Source: Paraburkholderia antibiotica (GTDB lineage Bacteria > Pseudomonadota > Gammaproteobacteria > Burkholderiales > Burkholderiaceae). Taken from it: a DNA stretch of 64,000 nt. Positions 51,411-60,066 of the stretch are shown here, piece after piece. The translations under genes were made by a program, and so were the position numbers. The first letter of the stretch is position 1. Each line of letters starts with the position of its first letter. Location: assembly GCF_012927125.1 (NCBI RefSeq), contig NZ_JABBFZ010000016.1:1-64000 (forward strand), given 5' to 3'. The notes beneath the pieces are model-generated. The model did no database searches. It was given only the letters and a program-made list of their open reading frames with translations, and had not been told where the DNA came from.

Positions 51411-51669
51411 AGGAATACCGGAAAAACAGTCCCGCGATTATAGCCGCCTCGCATTTCAGCTTTCGTCCTGCTTACGAATGGCGCGTGCGGGGCGGCGCGG
51501 TCACGACTTCGCTGTAGTCCCCACTGTAGTCCGTTTGATGTCGCGCGGGGCGGCTTCGGCACTGCGCTGGCCGTTTGGCTGAATGTCGTTCAGACGCCCG
51601 TCTGCCGACAATGATCGCTCGTCACTCGCGTTCGAAATGGTTCGTTGCGCGAGTCGAAGGGAGGGCGTG
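51411..51669. promoter_or_regulatory. Divergent region between mrcA and pilM
   Basis: This 259-base spacer must carry the promoters for mrcA (minus) and the pil operon (plus). It includes a TTATAG box near 51436 and repeated ACTGTAGTCC at about 51512-51530. No consensus promoter pair was found. An upstream extension of the pilM frame covers much of the region but lacks a ribosome site. Confidence 0.35.
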
Positions 51670-52665
51670 ATGACCTATGCAAATTCGTGGCTTCAGACAG
51701 TGCAGGCGGGCTGGCAGCGGTTCGCCGCCGGTATCGATCTCGGTTCGCAAAGCGTGCGGTTGGTGGTACTGAGCCGGCGTTCGCGCGCGCGTGGCGCGCT
51801 GCGTCTCGAATACATGAGCACCGTGCCGCTGGCGCCCGGTGTGATGACGGGCACGGAGATCGTCGACCGGCAGGCAGTCGCTCGTGCGTTGCGCGACGCG
51901 TTCGCTGGGCTGCCGCAGGTGTGCGCGAGTCAGGCACTGCGCTGCGCGATGGCGATGCCCGCGTCGGCGACGCTGACGACGACGGTGCCGCTCGCGCAGC
52001 TCGCCGCGCAAAGTTACTGCGAGGACGAGGACGGCGGTCCCGCGCTGGCCGGACTCGCGCCGGCGGTGATGGGCGAAGCGGAGCGCATTGCCGGGATCGA
52101 GCGGCACGCGCTTGCGGTCGACTGGTTTGTCGACGAAACGCCGTCGCCGGTGCGTTCGGTGACGATTGCCGCGACCGCGCGGCAGCATCTCGAAGCGCGG
52201 ATCGAGTGCGCGGCGACGGCGGGCATTTCGCTGTCTGCGATCGACGGCGAGCCGCACGCGGCACTGCGCGCGCTGCGTTACGCGGCGAACCGCGAGCTCG
52301 ATCCGAACGAGCCGTATGCGGCGCTGTGGATTGGCTCGGACGGCGTGTACGGCTGGCGCATCGTCGATGGCGGAATCCTCGCCGAGATGCGCTACCCGGC
52401 GCCCGAGCACTCCGACCTCGCTGATGCCCTGCGTGATCTCGTGCACGGACCGGAGTTCGACTGCGCGTTGATCGGCGGCGAAGTCGATCTGCTCGACGGC
52501 GTCGGCTTTTCGCTCGCCGACATCGGCGACGTGCTCGGTTGTTCCGTGCTGCCGTTCGAATGCGCGCTGCTGGCCACCCGCGCGCAGCCATTCGAAGACG
52601 CGTTGCTGCACGAGCCGGCCGGTGCGGTCGCGTTCGGGCTCGCGTTGCGCGGGGTGCTCGAATGA
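51670..52665 (+). CDS. pilM: Type IV pilus assembly protein PilM-like
   Basis: This 331-aa protein is an actin-fold (PilM/FtsA-like) cytoplasmic protein. GIDLGSQSVRLVVLSR (about 20-35) is the phosphate-1 motif. Later segments show ALWIGSDGVYGWRIVDGG and the LIGGEVDLLDGVG adenosine-like motif. PilM ties the pilus alignment complex to the inner face of the membrane through PilN. The start at 51670 follows GGAGGG. It overlaps pilN by four bases. It is the first gene of an operon ending in a secretin and followed by aroK-aroB. Confidence 0.88.
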   Translation: MTYANSWLQTVQAGWQRFAAGIDLGSQSVRLVVLSRRSRARGALRLEYMSTVPLAPGVMTGTEIVDRQAVARALRDAFAGLPQVCASQALRCAMAMPASATLTTTVPLAQLAAQSYCEDEDGGPALAGLAPAVMGEAERIAGIERHALAVDWFVDETPSPVRSVTIAATARQHLEARIECAATAGISLSAIDGEPHAALRALRYAANRELDPNEPYAALWIGSDGVYGWRIVDGGILAEMRYPAPEHSDLADALRDLVHGPEFDCALIGGEVDLLDGVGFSLADIGDVLGCSVLPFECALLATRAQPFEDALLHEPAGAVAFGLALRGVLE

Positions 52666-53465
52666 TGCGCGGGTTTGCGTTTCCGTTTGGGACTGGCGCG
52701 GCTGCCACGACGCGTGAGCGGCGCGTCGTCGAGCCGTGGCTGGGCGGCTTCAATCTGCTGCCGTACCGGCAGCGCGATGCGCGGCTCGCGCGGCGGCGCT
52801 GTCTGCGCGACTGGGCGGTGGCGGCGTGCGTCGGCGCTGCGGCGGTGCTCGCGCTGGCCGGTTGGCAGGCGTTGGCGAAGACGCGGCTCGAAGCGCGGCG
52901 CGCGGCGACCGAACAGGCGCTCGCGCAGCTTGCGACGCCGCTCGCGGAGCATGCGAAGTGGCAACGCGTGCGTGACGAGCAGCGCAGCAAGATTGTGCGC
53001 GCAACCAGTCTCGCGATGCCGCTCGCCCATCTGCGCGATCTGCTCGAGGCGCTCAGCTACGAGCCTGGCGATGGCGTCGTGCTGCGGCAGTTCCGGCAAC
53101 GCGAATACGAGACCGAGTTGCTCGCGACGTCGGGCAGCCATCTCGCGTCGGCCGAGTGGCTGCAGCGGCTCGGCGCGGTTCACGGCGTGCAGGGCGCGGA
53201 GATGCGCGACCTGCATCGGCCAGTGGCGGCGCGTGGTGGCGCGGCGGCGGGCAAGGGGGCCAACAAGGCGGCAGATAAGGCAGCAGACAAAGCAGCAGAC
53301 AAGGCGGTGGGCGGCCCGATCGAGTTCGGCGCGCGGCTGCGTTGGGGCGAGCCGCCGCCGAAGTCTGCCCGACAGGTTGGGGCCGCGGCCGTTTCCGCTT
53401 CCATGTCCACGGCGGCGCGTGCGTCGAAGTCCGCACGATCAGAACAATCCGGAGGTGCACGATGA
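52662..53465 (+). CDS. pilN: Type IV pilus assembly protein PilN-like
   Basis: This 267-aa protein is a bitopic inner-membrane protein. The N-terminal motif GGFNLLPYRQRDARLARRR resembles the PilM-binding INLLPYR signature of PilN. One membrane helix follows (about 50-70), then a coiled-coil-prone, Ala/Arg-rich region and a small periplasmic domain. The C-terminal 70 residues are low complexity and include three AADK repeats (53265-53303). That tail is not part of the usual PilN fold. The start overlaps pilM by four bases, and the end overlaps the next gene by four. Confidence 0.85.
   Translation: MMRGFAFPFGTGAAATTRERRVVEPWLGGFNLLPYRQRDARLARRRCLRDWAVAACVGAAAVLALAGWQALAKTRLEARRAATEQALAQLATPLAEHAKWQRVRDEQRSKIVRATSLAMPLAHLRDLLEALSYEPGDGVVLRQFRQREYETELLATSGSHLASAEWLQRLGAVHGVQGAEMRDLHRPVAARGGAAAGKGANKAADKAADKAADKAVGGPIEFGARLRWGEPPPKSARQVGAAAVSASMSTAARASKSARSEQSGGAR
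53265..53303 (+). repeat. 12-bp tandem repeat encoding AADK in pilN
   Basis: About 3.25 copies of a 12-bp unit (AAGGCGGCAGAT, AAGGCAGCAGAC, AAAGCAGCAGAC, AAG) encode KAADKAADKAADK. The unit is a multiple of three, so copy-number changes would keep the frame. Confidence 0.85.
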
Positions 53466-54409
53466 GCACGACTTTTTTTGCCCCCGTCGGCATGGCGCCT
53501 ACGTCAGCCGGTGTTTCGCGCTGGCTCAGACGCGCGCGTTTGCCGCTCGAAGCGTGGAGCGGGCGTCGTCGCTGGACGGTGGCGGCGCTCCTGGCCACAC
53601 TCGTGTTCGGCGTCGGCGCCTACGGCTGGAGCACCGCCGATATGTCGGGTCTCGACGCGAGTCGCGCCGCGCTCGCGGCCAGCATGCAGCGTCTCGCGGA
53701 CGCGCAGCACGCGCTTGCCCAGCTACCGTCGCTGCGCCGTGAAGCCGCGACGTTATCGGCTACGTTCACGGCCGCAGCTTCGGCCACCATGCCGTGGCGT
53801 TCCGCCGACGACGTGCGCATCGTCTCCGAACTGGCCACGCAAAGCGGCGTCGCGTTGCTCGCGGTGGAGCCGGGTACGGCGAGCGGCGAAGGTATCGAGC
53901 GGATGCGTCCGCTGCAACTCACCGCGCGCACCGACTTCGTTCATCTGATGGCGTTCTTTCACGGCCTCACGCAACTGCCGGTGCTGATCGTTCCCGTCGA
54001 CGTGACCGTCAGGCAGGACGGCGGCGCGCTGACGATGAGCGCGACGCTGCGCGTGTTCGACGCGCTGCGGCCCGTCCCCGAGGCTAGCCAGACGAACGCC
54101 GGCGCGAGCCTCGATGCCGACGAGGCGGACGACGATGACGAGGACGAAGACGTCGTGTTCTTCGACCCGTTCGCGAAGCCGCAGATGTCCGCCGGCGACG
54201 TTTCGGCCGATGCCGTCCAATGGCGCCTCGTCGGCCTGCTGCGCGATCGCACGCGCGGGCTGGCGTTGCTCGACACGCCGGATGGCGCGACGACGGTCGC
54301 GACCGGACAGCAACTGGGCGTCGAGCGGGTGACGCAACTCGACGCGCAGGGCATCACGCTCGCCAACGGCGGCGCGACGCGCACGCTGACGCTGATGGAG
54401 GCCTCATGA
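53462..54409 (+). CDS. pilO: PilO-PilP fusion protein of a type IV pilus or competence apparatus
   Basis: This 315-aa protein has one membrane helix (about 40-57), then a coiled coil and a PilO-like domain (TDFVHLMAFFHGLTQLPVLIVPVDVTVRQ). An acidic linker (DEADDDDEDEDVV, about 220-232) leads to a PilP-like beta domain. That domain contains FFDPFAKPQ, WRLVGLLRDRTRGLALLDTPDG and a VATGQQLG strand. No separate pilP gene or lipoprotein signal is present between here and pilQ, so the PilP function appears joined to PilO. It overlaps both neighbours by four bases. Confidence 0.82.
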   Translation: MSTTFFAPVGMAPTSAGVSRWLRRARLPLEAWSGRRRWTVAALLATLVFGVGAYGWSTADMSGLDASRAALAASMQRLADAQHALAQLPSLRREAATLSATFTAAASATMPWRSADDVRIVSELATQSGVALLAVEPGTASGEGIERMRPLQLTARTDFVHLMAFFHGLTQLPVLIVPVDVTVRQDGGALTMSATLRVFDALRPVPEASQTNAGASLDADEADDDDEDEDVVFFDPFAKPQMSAGDVSADAVQWRLVGLLRDRTRGLALLDTPDGATTVATGQQLGVERVTQLDAQGITLANGGATRTLTLMEAS

Positions 54410-56121
54410 CGAGCTTGAGAAAGCGCTGGGACGCGTGCGGGGCGAGCGTCGCACGCAATGTGGGCTGCTGGATGGGGCTTTATGTCGGCGCGTTGTCCGG
54501 CGCTGGCATTGCGCAGGCGTCAACGGCGCCGCTGCTGCCGCCGTTGCCGGCCTACGTGGCACTCAACGACCGGACCGTCTCCACCGACGATACGTACGAG
54601 ACGGCGCCGCTACCGCGTGGCGGCATCAGTGACGTGGCGAATCCGTTCGGCGACGGCGCGGCCCCGGATGCGGCAGCGAACCTGCCGCAGGACGCCGACG
54701 CGACCCAAACGAGCTTGCCTTCGAGTCTCGCGCCGGGTGTGGTTCCGGAGCTGGACCCCAATGGCCCCGTGCTGTCGACGTCTCGCCAGTCCGCAGCCGC
54801 AGCGCGCGACGACCCGACGAGCCCGCCCGCGCTCGAAGGCCCGCCCGTCCCGCTGCCGCCGCCCAAACGCCTGAGCGACGCCGCGAATAACACCGACGCG
54901 GGCCTGCCGGCCGGCAACAATCCGATCTCGCTGAGCTTCCAGCGCGCCGACCTGGGCGCCGTGCTCAAGGCGTTCGCCGAGTTCACCGGCCTCAATATCG
55001 TCGCCAGCGACAAAGTGCGCGGCGCCGTGTCGTTACGGCTCGACAAGGTGCCGTGGCGCACGGCGTTCGACACGCTGCTCGACGTCAACAATCTGGCGAT
55101 GGAGCGCCACGGCAACGTGATCTGGGTCGCGCCGGCCGCCGAGCTGGCCGCGCGCGAGCGCCAACGCTTCGAAGCGCACGCGCGCGCCGCGGACCTCGAA
55201 CCGCTCGCGAGCCGTACCTTCGAGCTGCATTACGCACATGCCGAGGACGTGCGGCGCCTGCTGACCGGCTCCGGCACGCAGCGCGTGCTGTCCAAACGCG
55301 GCGCGGTTACCGCCGATCCGCGCACCAATCTGCTGTTCGTGACCGATCTGGCCGGGCGGCTCGACCAGATTGCGGCGCTGATCGTCGCCGTCGACCGGCC
55401 GACCCGCCAGGTGCTGATCGAGGCGCAGATCGTCGAGGGCGACTATGGTTTTTCGCGCAATCTCGGGGTCCGGCTCTCGCTCGCGGGCACCAGCGCGGAC
55501 GGCACCGCGCGGGGGCTGACCGGCGGCTCGGACGGCACCGTCTACGATCTGTCGGCCCGGCCGATCTCCGGCTTCGACGCCGCGACCGCCGGCCTGACGC
55601 TGTTCGCCGCGGGTGCCACGCGGCTGCTGAACCTCGAGCTTTCGGCGCTCGAGGCCGAGGGACGTGGGAAAATCGTTTCCAGTCCGCGCGTCGTCACGGC
55701 TGACCGGATGAAGGCGGTCGTCGAGCAGGGCACCGAGTTGCCGTATCAGGCCAAGGTCCAGCAGGGCGTCTCGGGCGTGCAGTTTCGCCGCGCGACGCTC
55801 AAACTGGAGGTCGAGCCGCAGATCATGCCGGACGGCCGCGTGGTGCTGGATCTCGACGTCGCGAAGGACAGCGTCGGCGAACAGACCGATGCCGGGCCGG
55901 CGATCAACACCAAGCACGTGCAAACGCGCGTCGAAATCGACGATGGTGGTACGGTGTCGATCGGCGGGATTTACGCGGCCGACGACCGGGACGACGAGGA
56001 TCGGGTGCCCATCCTCGGAAAAATACCGGTTCTGGGCGCGCTGTTTCGCAACCGGACCCATCGCGACCAGCGTACCGAACTGGCCATTTTCATCACGCCG
56101 CGGGTGGTGCGCGAAAATTAG
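54406..56121 (+). CDS. pilQ: Type IV pilus secretin PilQ (HofQ/ComE-like)
   Basis: PilQ (571 aa) forms the outer-membrane pore for type IV pili or DNA uptake. A signal peptide ends near AQAST (about 40). A Pro/Ala-rich linker (about 50-155) replaces most of the AMIN region. A secretin/TonB short domain (about 170-235, FQRADLGAVLKAFAEFTGLNIV) and an N-domain with RTNLLFVTD follow. The secretin core shows VEQGTELPY, VEPQIMPDGRVVLDLDV and the end VPILGKIPVLGALFRN. It is shorter than Pseudomonas PilQ and closer to HofQ-type secretins. It is followed by aroK. Confidence 0.93.
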   Translation: MTSLRKRWDACGASVARNVGCWMGLYVGALSGAGIAQASTAPLLPPLPAYVALNDRTVSTDDTYETAPLPRGGISDVANPFGDGAAPDAAANLPQDADATQTSLPSSLAPGVVPELDPNGPVLSTSRQSAAAARDDPTSPPALEGPPVPLPPPKRLSDAANNTDAGLPAGNNPISLSFQRADLGAVLKAFAEFTGLNIVASDKVRGAVSLRLDKVPWRTAFDTLLDVNNLAMERHGNVIWVAPAAELAARERQRFEAHARAADLEPLASRTFELHYAHAEDVRRLLTGSGTQRVLSKRGAVTADPRTNLLFVTDLAGRLDQIAALIVAVDRPTRQVLIEAQIVEGDYGFSRNLGVRLSLAGTSADGTARGLTGGSDGTVYDLSARPISGFDAATAGLTLFAAGATRLLNLELSALEAEGRGKIVSSPRVVTADRMKAVVEQGTELPYQAKVQQGVSGVQFRRATLKLEVEPQIMPDGRVVLDLDVAKDSVGEQTDAGPAINTKHVQTRVEIDDGGTVSIGGIYAADDRDDEDRVPILGKIPVLGALFRNRTHRDQRTELAIFITPRVVREN

Positions 56122-56262
56122 GGCACGTTATTGGGTCACATGATTGGGGCACATCAAGGCCAACCCGTGCCGCCGGCCTCCGGCGGCACGCAGGCTCGAC
56201 AAGGCAGCCGCTTTGCCAGTAAGCTGCGGCACGAACTACACCGGATTAGCCAGAGGACACCG

Positions 56263-56814
56263 TTGCAAGCGCGGGACGCACACGCCAATGTTTTTTTCGT
56301 AGGGCTCATGGGGGCAGGGAAAACCACTGTGGGTCGGGCGGTTGCGCGCCGTCTCGAGCGCCCGTTCTTCGATTCCGACCATGAAATCGAGGCGCGTACG
56401 GGCGCCCGCATTCCGGTGATCTTCGAGCTGGAGGGCGAAACCGGGTTTCGCGACCGCGAGGCGAGCGTGATCTCTGAGCTCACCGGGCGCGACAACATCG
56501 TGCTCGCGACCGGCGGCGGCGCCGTGCTGCGGCCGGAAAACCGCGAAGCCCTGAAAAGCCGCGGCCTCGTGATCTATCTGCGGGCCAATCCGCACGACCT
56601 GTGGCTGCGTACGCGGCGCGACAAGAATCGCCCGCTGCTGCAGACGGAAGACCCGAAGGCGCGTCTCGAACAGCTGTACGAGGTGCGCGATCCGCTGTAT
56701 CGCGAATGTGCGCATTTCGTGATTGAAACCGGCCGGCCTTCGGTCAACGGACTCGTCAACATGGTTCTGATGCAGCTCGAGATGGCCGGCGTCGCCAAAC
56801 ATCCTGCGTCATAA
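56263..56814 (+). CDS. aroK: Shikimate kinase
   Basis: AroK (183 aa) phosphorylates shikimate in the aromatic amino acid pathway. Walker A GLMGAGKTT is at residues 14-22. The shikimate-binding residues lie in FFDSDHEIE, GFRDREASV and ATGGGAV. The start is taken as TTG 56263, with AGAGGA 5 bases upstream. An open frame reaches back to 56131 without a ribosome site and would add 44 atypical residues. The pil-aroK-aroB order is also seen in Pseudomonas and Haemophilus. Confidence 0.94.
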   Translation: MQARDAHANVFFVGLMGAGKTTVGRAVARRLERPFFDSDHEIEARTGARIPVIFELEGETGFRDREASVISELTGRDNIVLATGGGAVLRPENREALKSRGLVIYLRANPHDLWLRTRRDKNRPLLQTEDPKARLEQLYEVRDPLYRECAHFVIETGRPSVNGLVNMVLMQLEMAGVAKHPAS

Positions 56815-56822
56815 TGGACCGT

Positions 56823-57899
56823 ATGATCACCGTCAACGTTGAACTGGGCGAGCGCGCCTACCCCATCCATATCGGTGCCGATCTGATCGGCCAGACCGCG
56901 CTGTTCGCGCCGCACATCGCCGGCAGCTCGGTCACGATCGTCACCAACAGCACGGTCGATCCGCTTTATGGCGACACGTTGCGCGCGGCGCTCGCGCCGC
57001 TGAACAAGCAGGTGTCCACCGTCGTGCTGCCGGACGGCGAGGCGCACAAGAATCTCGAAACGCTGAATCTGATCTTCGACGCGCTGCTCGGCTCGCGCGC
57101 GGATCGCAAGACCACGCTGATCGCGCTCGGCGGCGGCGTGATCGGCGATATGACGGGGTTTGCCGCAGCCTGCTACATGCGCGGCGTGCCGTTCATTCAG
57201 GTGCCGACCACGCTGCTGTCGCAGGTGGATTCGTCGGTGGGCGGCAAGACCGGCATCAATCACCCGCTCGGCAAGAACATGATCGGCGCGTTCTACCAGC
57301 CGCAGGCGGTGATCGCCGACATCGGCGCGCTGCGCACGCTGCCCGGGCGCGAACTGGCGGCCGGCGTCGCCGAGGTCATCAAGACCGGCGCGATCGCGGA
57401 TGCCGGGTTTTTCAGCTGGATCGAAGCCAATATCGAAGCGCTCAATCGCTGCGAACCGGCCGCGCTCACCGAGGCGGTCAAGCGTTCGTGCGAGATCAAG
57501 GCGTCGGTGGTCGCGCAGGACGAGCGCGAAGGCGGCCTGCGCGCCATCCTCAACTTCGGCCACACGTTCGGCCATGCGATCGAAGCCGGGCTCGGCTACG
57601 GCGAATGGCTGCACGGCGAGGCAGTCGGCTGTGGGATGGTGATGGCGGCGGATCTGTCGGTGCGCCTCGGCCATCTCGACGAAGCGTCGCGCAAGCGGCT
57701 CGTCGACGTGGTGCTCGCCGCGCATCTGCCGACCCGCGCGCCGGCACTCGGCGCGGACCGTTACGTCGAACTGATGCAGGTCGACAAGAAAGCGGAAGCC
57801 GGCGCGATCAAGTTCATTCTGTTGAAGCGTTTCGGTGAGACGCTGATCACTCGGGCGCCCGACGCCGAGGTGCATGCGACACTGGCGGCCGCCGTCTAG
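56823..57899 (+). CDS. aroB: 3-dehydroquinate synthase
   Basis: AroB (358 aa) makes 3-dehydroquinate from DAHP, the second shikimate step. The NAD-binding GGGVIGDMTGFAAA and the zinc-site segment GHTFGHAIEAGLGYGEWLHGEAV are present; its histidines and a glutamate bind zinc. An ATG at 56814 overlapping the aroK stop would add three residues. The ATG at 56823 (MITVNVELGERAYPIHIG) gives the family N terminus. It is translated with aroK. Confidence 0.96.
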   Translation: MITVNVELGERAYPIHIGADLIGQTALFAPHIAGSSVTIVTNSTVDPLYGDTLRAALAPLNKQVSTVVLPDGEAHKNLETLNLIFDALLGSRADRKTTLIALGGGVIGDMTGFAAACYMRGVPFIQVPTTLLSQVDSSVGGKTGINHPLGKNMIGAFYQPQAVIADIGALRTLPGRELAAGVAEVIKTGAIADAGFFSWIEANIEALNRCEPAALTEAVKRSCEIKASVVAQDEREGGLRAILNFGHTFGHAIEAGLGYGEWLHGEAVGCGMVMAADLSVRLGHLDEASRKRLVDVVLAAHLPTRAPALGADRYVELMQVDKKAEAGAIKFILLKRFGETLITRAPDAEVHATLAAAV

Positions 57900-57971
57900 A
57901 CGTGGCGCGGCTTTGCTGCCGCGCAGCGCGCACCCGCGTGACGAGGCGCCGTCCATGTTTCGGAGAACCTG

Positions 57972-59249
57972 GTGACTGACAGGCGCAGCGACGACCTCAA
58001 GCATGACCCGGCGGCGCGCGTAGCGGCCGCCCACGGCGCAAGCAGCGCCACTGCCATTGCCGCGGATTTCCCGGCCGATGCCGCCGCCGAGCCGGCGGCC
58101 GTTGCCGCGCCGACCCAGGAGGCGCTCGAAGCGCATCTCGCGCCGTACGCCGCGCATTCGAGTCAGTCGCGTGGACGTCGCTATCCGGAAGCCGCGCCCA
58201 GCGCGCGCACCGAATTCCAGCGCGACCGCGACCGCATCGTCCATTCGACCGCGTTCCGCCGGCTCGAATACAAGACCCAGGTGTTCGTCAATCACGAGGG
58301 CGACCTGTTCCGTACACGCCTGACGCACAGCCTCGAAGTCGCGCAGATCGCGCGTTCGGTCGCGCGCAATCTGCGCGTCAACGAAGACCTCGTCGAAGCG
58401 ATTTCTCTGGCGCACGATCTCGGCCACACGCCTTTCGGCCACGCCGGCCAGGACGCGCTCAACGAATGCATGCGCGAGCACGGCGGCTTCGAGCACAACC
58501 TGCAGAGCCTCGCGGTTGTCGACGAACTCGAAGAGCACTACGGTGCGTTCAACGGCCTGAACCTCTGCTTCGAAACGCGCGAGGGCATCCTCAAGCATTG
58601 CTCGCGCGACAACGCGCGGCGGCTCGGCGCGCTCGGCGAGCGCTTTCTCGAAGGGCGGCAGCCGTCGATCGAAGCGCAGATCGCCAATGTCGCAGATGAG
58701 ATCGCGTACAACAATCACGACGTCGACGACGGTTTGCGCTCCGGCCTGTTGTCGCTCGAACAGCTTGCCGAAGTCGAGCTCTGGCAGACCCACTACGAGG
58801 CCGCGCGAGTCGACTACCCGAAGATAGAAGGGCGCCGGCTGATTCACGAGACGGTGCGGCGCGTGATCAATACGCTGATCGTTGATCTGATCGAGACGAC
58901 GCGGCTCAACCTGGTTCGCTACGCGCCGGCCTCGCTCGACGACGTGCGCGCCGCGCCCCCGCTGGTCGCGCACAGTGACACGATCGCCGCGCAGGCCGCG
59001 GCGCTCAAGCGCTTTCTGTTCAAGAATCTGTACCGCCACTATCGGGTGATGCGCATGGCCAACAAGGCGCGCCGCGTGGTGGTCGGGCTGTTCGACGCGT
59101 TCACCGATGACCCGCGGCTGCTGCCGCCCGCCTATCAGGCGGCCGAGACGGCGCGCCAGCCGCGTCTGATCGCGCATTACATCGCGGGGATGACGGATCG
59201 CTACGCGGTGAAGGAGTATCAGCGGCTCTTCGTGATCGACGATAACTAG
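57972..59249 (+). CDS. dgt: Deoxyguanosinetriphosphate triphosphohydrolase-like protein
   Basis: This 425-aa HD-domain protein belongs to the Dgt family, which removes triphosphate from dNTPs. The metal site is formed by RTRLTHSLEVAQIAR and SLAHDLGHTPFGHAG, with a later NNHDVDDGLRSG aspartate. The start is GTG after GGAG. The first 55 residues are Ala-rich low complexity and are not part of the conserved domain, which starts near SRGRRYPEAAPSARTEFQRD. It follows aroB closely, as in other betaproteobacteria, and probably shares the transcript. Substrate preference cannot be told from sequence. Confidence 0.92.
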   Translation: MTDRRSDDLKHDPAARVAAAHGASSATAIAADFPADAAAEPAAVAAPTQEALEAHLAPYAAHSSQSRGRRYPEAAPSARTEFQRDRDRIVHSTAFRRLEYKTQVFVNHEGDLFRTRLTHSLEVAQIARSVARNLRVNEDLVEAISLAHDLGHTPFGHAGQDALNECMREHGGFEHNLQSLAVVDELEEHYGAFNGLNLCFETREGILKHCSRDNARRLGALGERFLEGRQPSIEAQIANVADEIAYNNHDVDDGLRSGLLSLEQLAEVELWQTHYEAARVDYPKIEGRRLIHETVRRVINTLIVDLIETTRLNLVRYAPASLDDVRAAPPLVAHSDTIAAQAAALKRFLFKNLYRHYRVMRMANKARRVVVGLFDAFTDDPRLLPPAYQAAETARQPRLIAHYIAGMTDRYAVKEYQRLFVIDDN

Positions 59250-59330
59250 GCGGCCTCGCCGGGCCGCCTGTCGTCACCTGCCGAGCACACGTTACGTCGG
59301 CGCCTGAGGTCGGCGCGAGGTGGCCTGACG

Positions 59331-59711
59331 TCAGCGCGAGCGCGACGCGAACAGCGCACCGGCAATCAGCGCAAGGCCGCCGACGATCGCAATCGTCTGC
59401 CACGGGTTTTCATGCACGTAGTCGTCGGCGCCGGAGATGGCGACGCCCGCGCGTTCGCGCATTGCGTCGCGCGTGTCGTTCAGGCGCGAGCGCGCCGAGT
59501 CGAGCTGCTTGCGCAGCTTGCCGCGCAACTCGACGGCGTCGGCCTGGGTGCCGTCCGCGAGCGTCGATTCGAGTTCCGACAGCAGCGTGCGCAGTTCGAC
59601 CGCGATATCTTCGGCGGCGTGGCGGCTGTGGCGGGCGATGCGTCGCGCGCGGCGGCTCGCGCTGGTCCAGGATTCGCCGAGGGCGTCTCTCGTATTCGGA
59701 AGTGCTGTCAT
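59331..59711 (-). CDS. DUF883 family membrane-anchored protein (ElaB/YqjD-like)
   Basis: This 126-aa protein has a long helical, charged N-terminal part (about 20-95) with coiled-coil character and a single C-terminal membrane helix (TIAIVGGLALIAGALFAS) ending in RSR. This is the DUF883 layout. E. coli members ElaB and YqjD are stationary-phase inner-membrane proteins that bind ribosomes. The conserved DDYVHENPWQ box lies just before the helix. It is a single gene on the minus strand, convergent with dgt. Confidence 0.9.
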   Translation of the reverse strand: MTALPNTRDALGESWTSASRRARRIARHSRHAAEDIAVELRTLLSELESTLADGTQADAVELRGKLRKQLDSARSRLNDTRDAMRERAGVAISGADDYVHENPWQTIAIVGGLALIAGALFASRSR

Positions 59712-60066
59712 GGTCGCTCCGTCGATGAGTGTGAAAGGCCCCGCGCTTCGTCGCGCGGATACGGTATCCGCAGACGCAGTATCGCGTGACGGCGCGCGAA
59801 GCGCCAGGAAACGCCATCAGAACGCAACTTCGATGCCACACCCGGCGCGCCCCTGAGGGCACGCTCGACAGCTCAATGACGACGCATTTATCGTCAGCAG
59901 ATATTGCACGGGCGCAGGCCCGACCCGAGTCAAATTTACAAAGGCGCGTAGCACATGGGCCGCCGGCTGGCAGCACAAATGAAAACGCCGCCATCGACTC
60001 GATGACGGCGTTGCAGCCCGCGAAAATTCGACTACCCTAATTTAAGCTCCCTGGTAATGCGAAGCG
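59712..60066. other. Spacer between the DUF883 gene and ompW
   Basis: This 355-base spacer holds the upstream region of the DUF883 gene and the terminator of ompW. An 84-codon plus-strand frame (59786-60040) lacks a ribosome site and a recognisable product and is not called. Apart from the ompW terminator I see no repeat or RNA gene. Confidence 0.4.
59980..60013 (-). terminator. ompW terminator
   Basis: On the minus strand, AACGCCGTCATCGA pairs with TCGATGGCGGCGTT (one mismatch) and runs into TTTCATTTG. It lies about 55 bases after the ompW stop. Confidence 0.75.

Noticed and set aside
56131..56262. A 44-residue N-terminal extension of AroK
   Set aside because: No ribosome site; the extension has no family counterpart, while the TTG at 56263 has AGAGGA well placed.
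59786..60040. An 84-codon plus-strand frame between the DUF883 gene and ompW
   Set aside because: Atypical composition, no ribosome site, and it runs through the ompW terminator hairpin.
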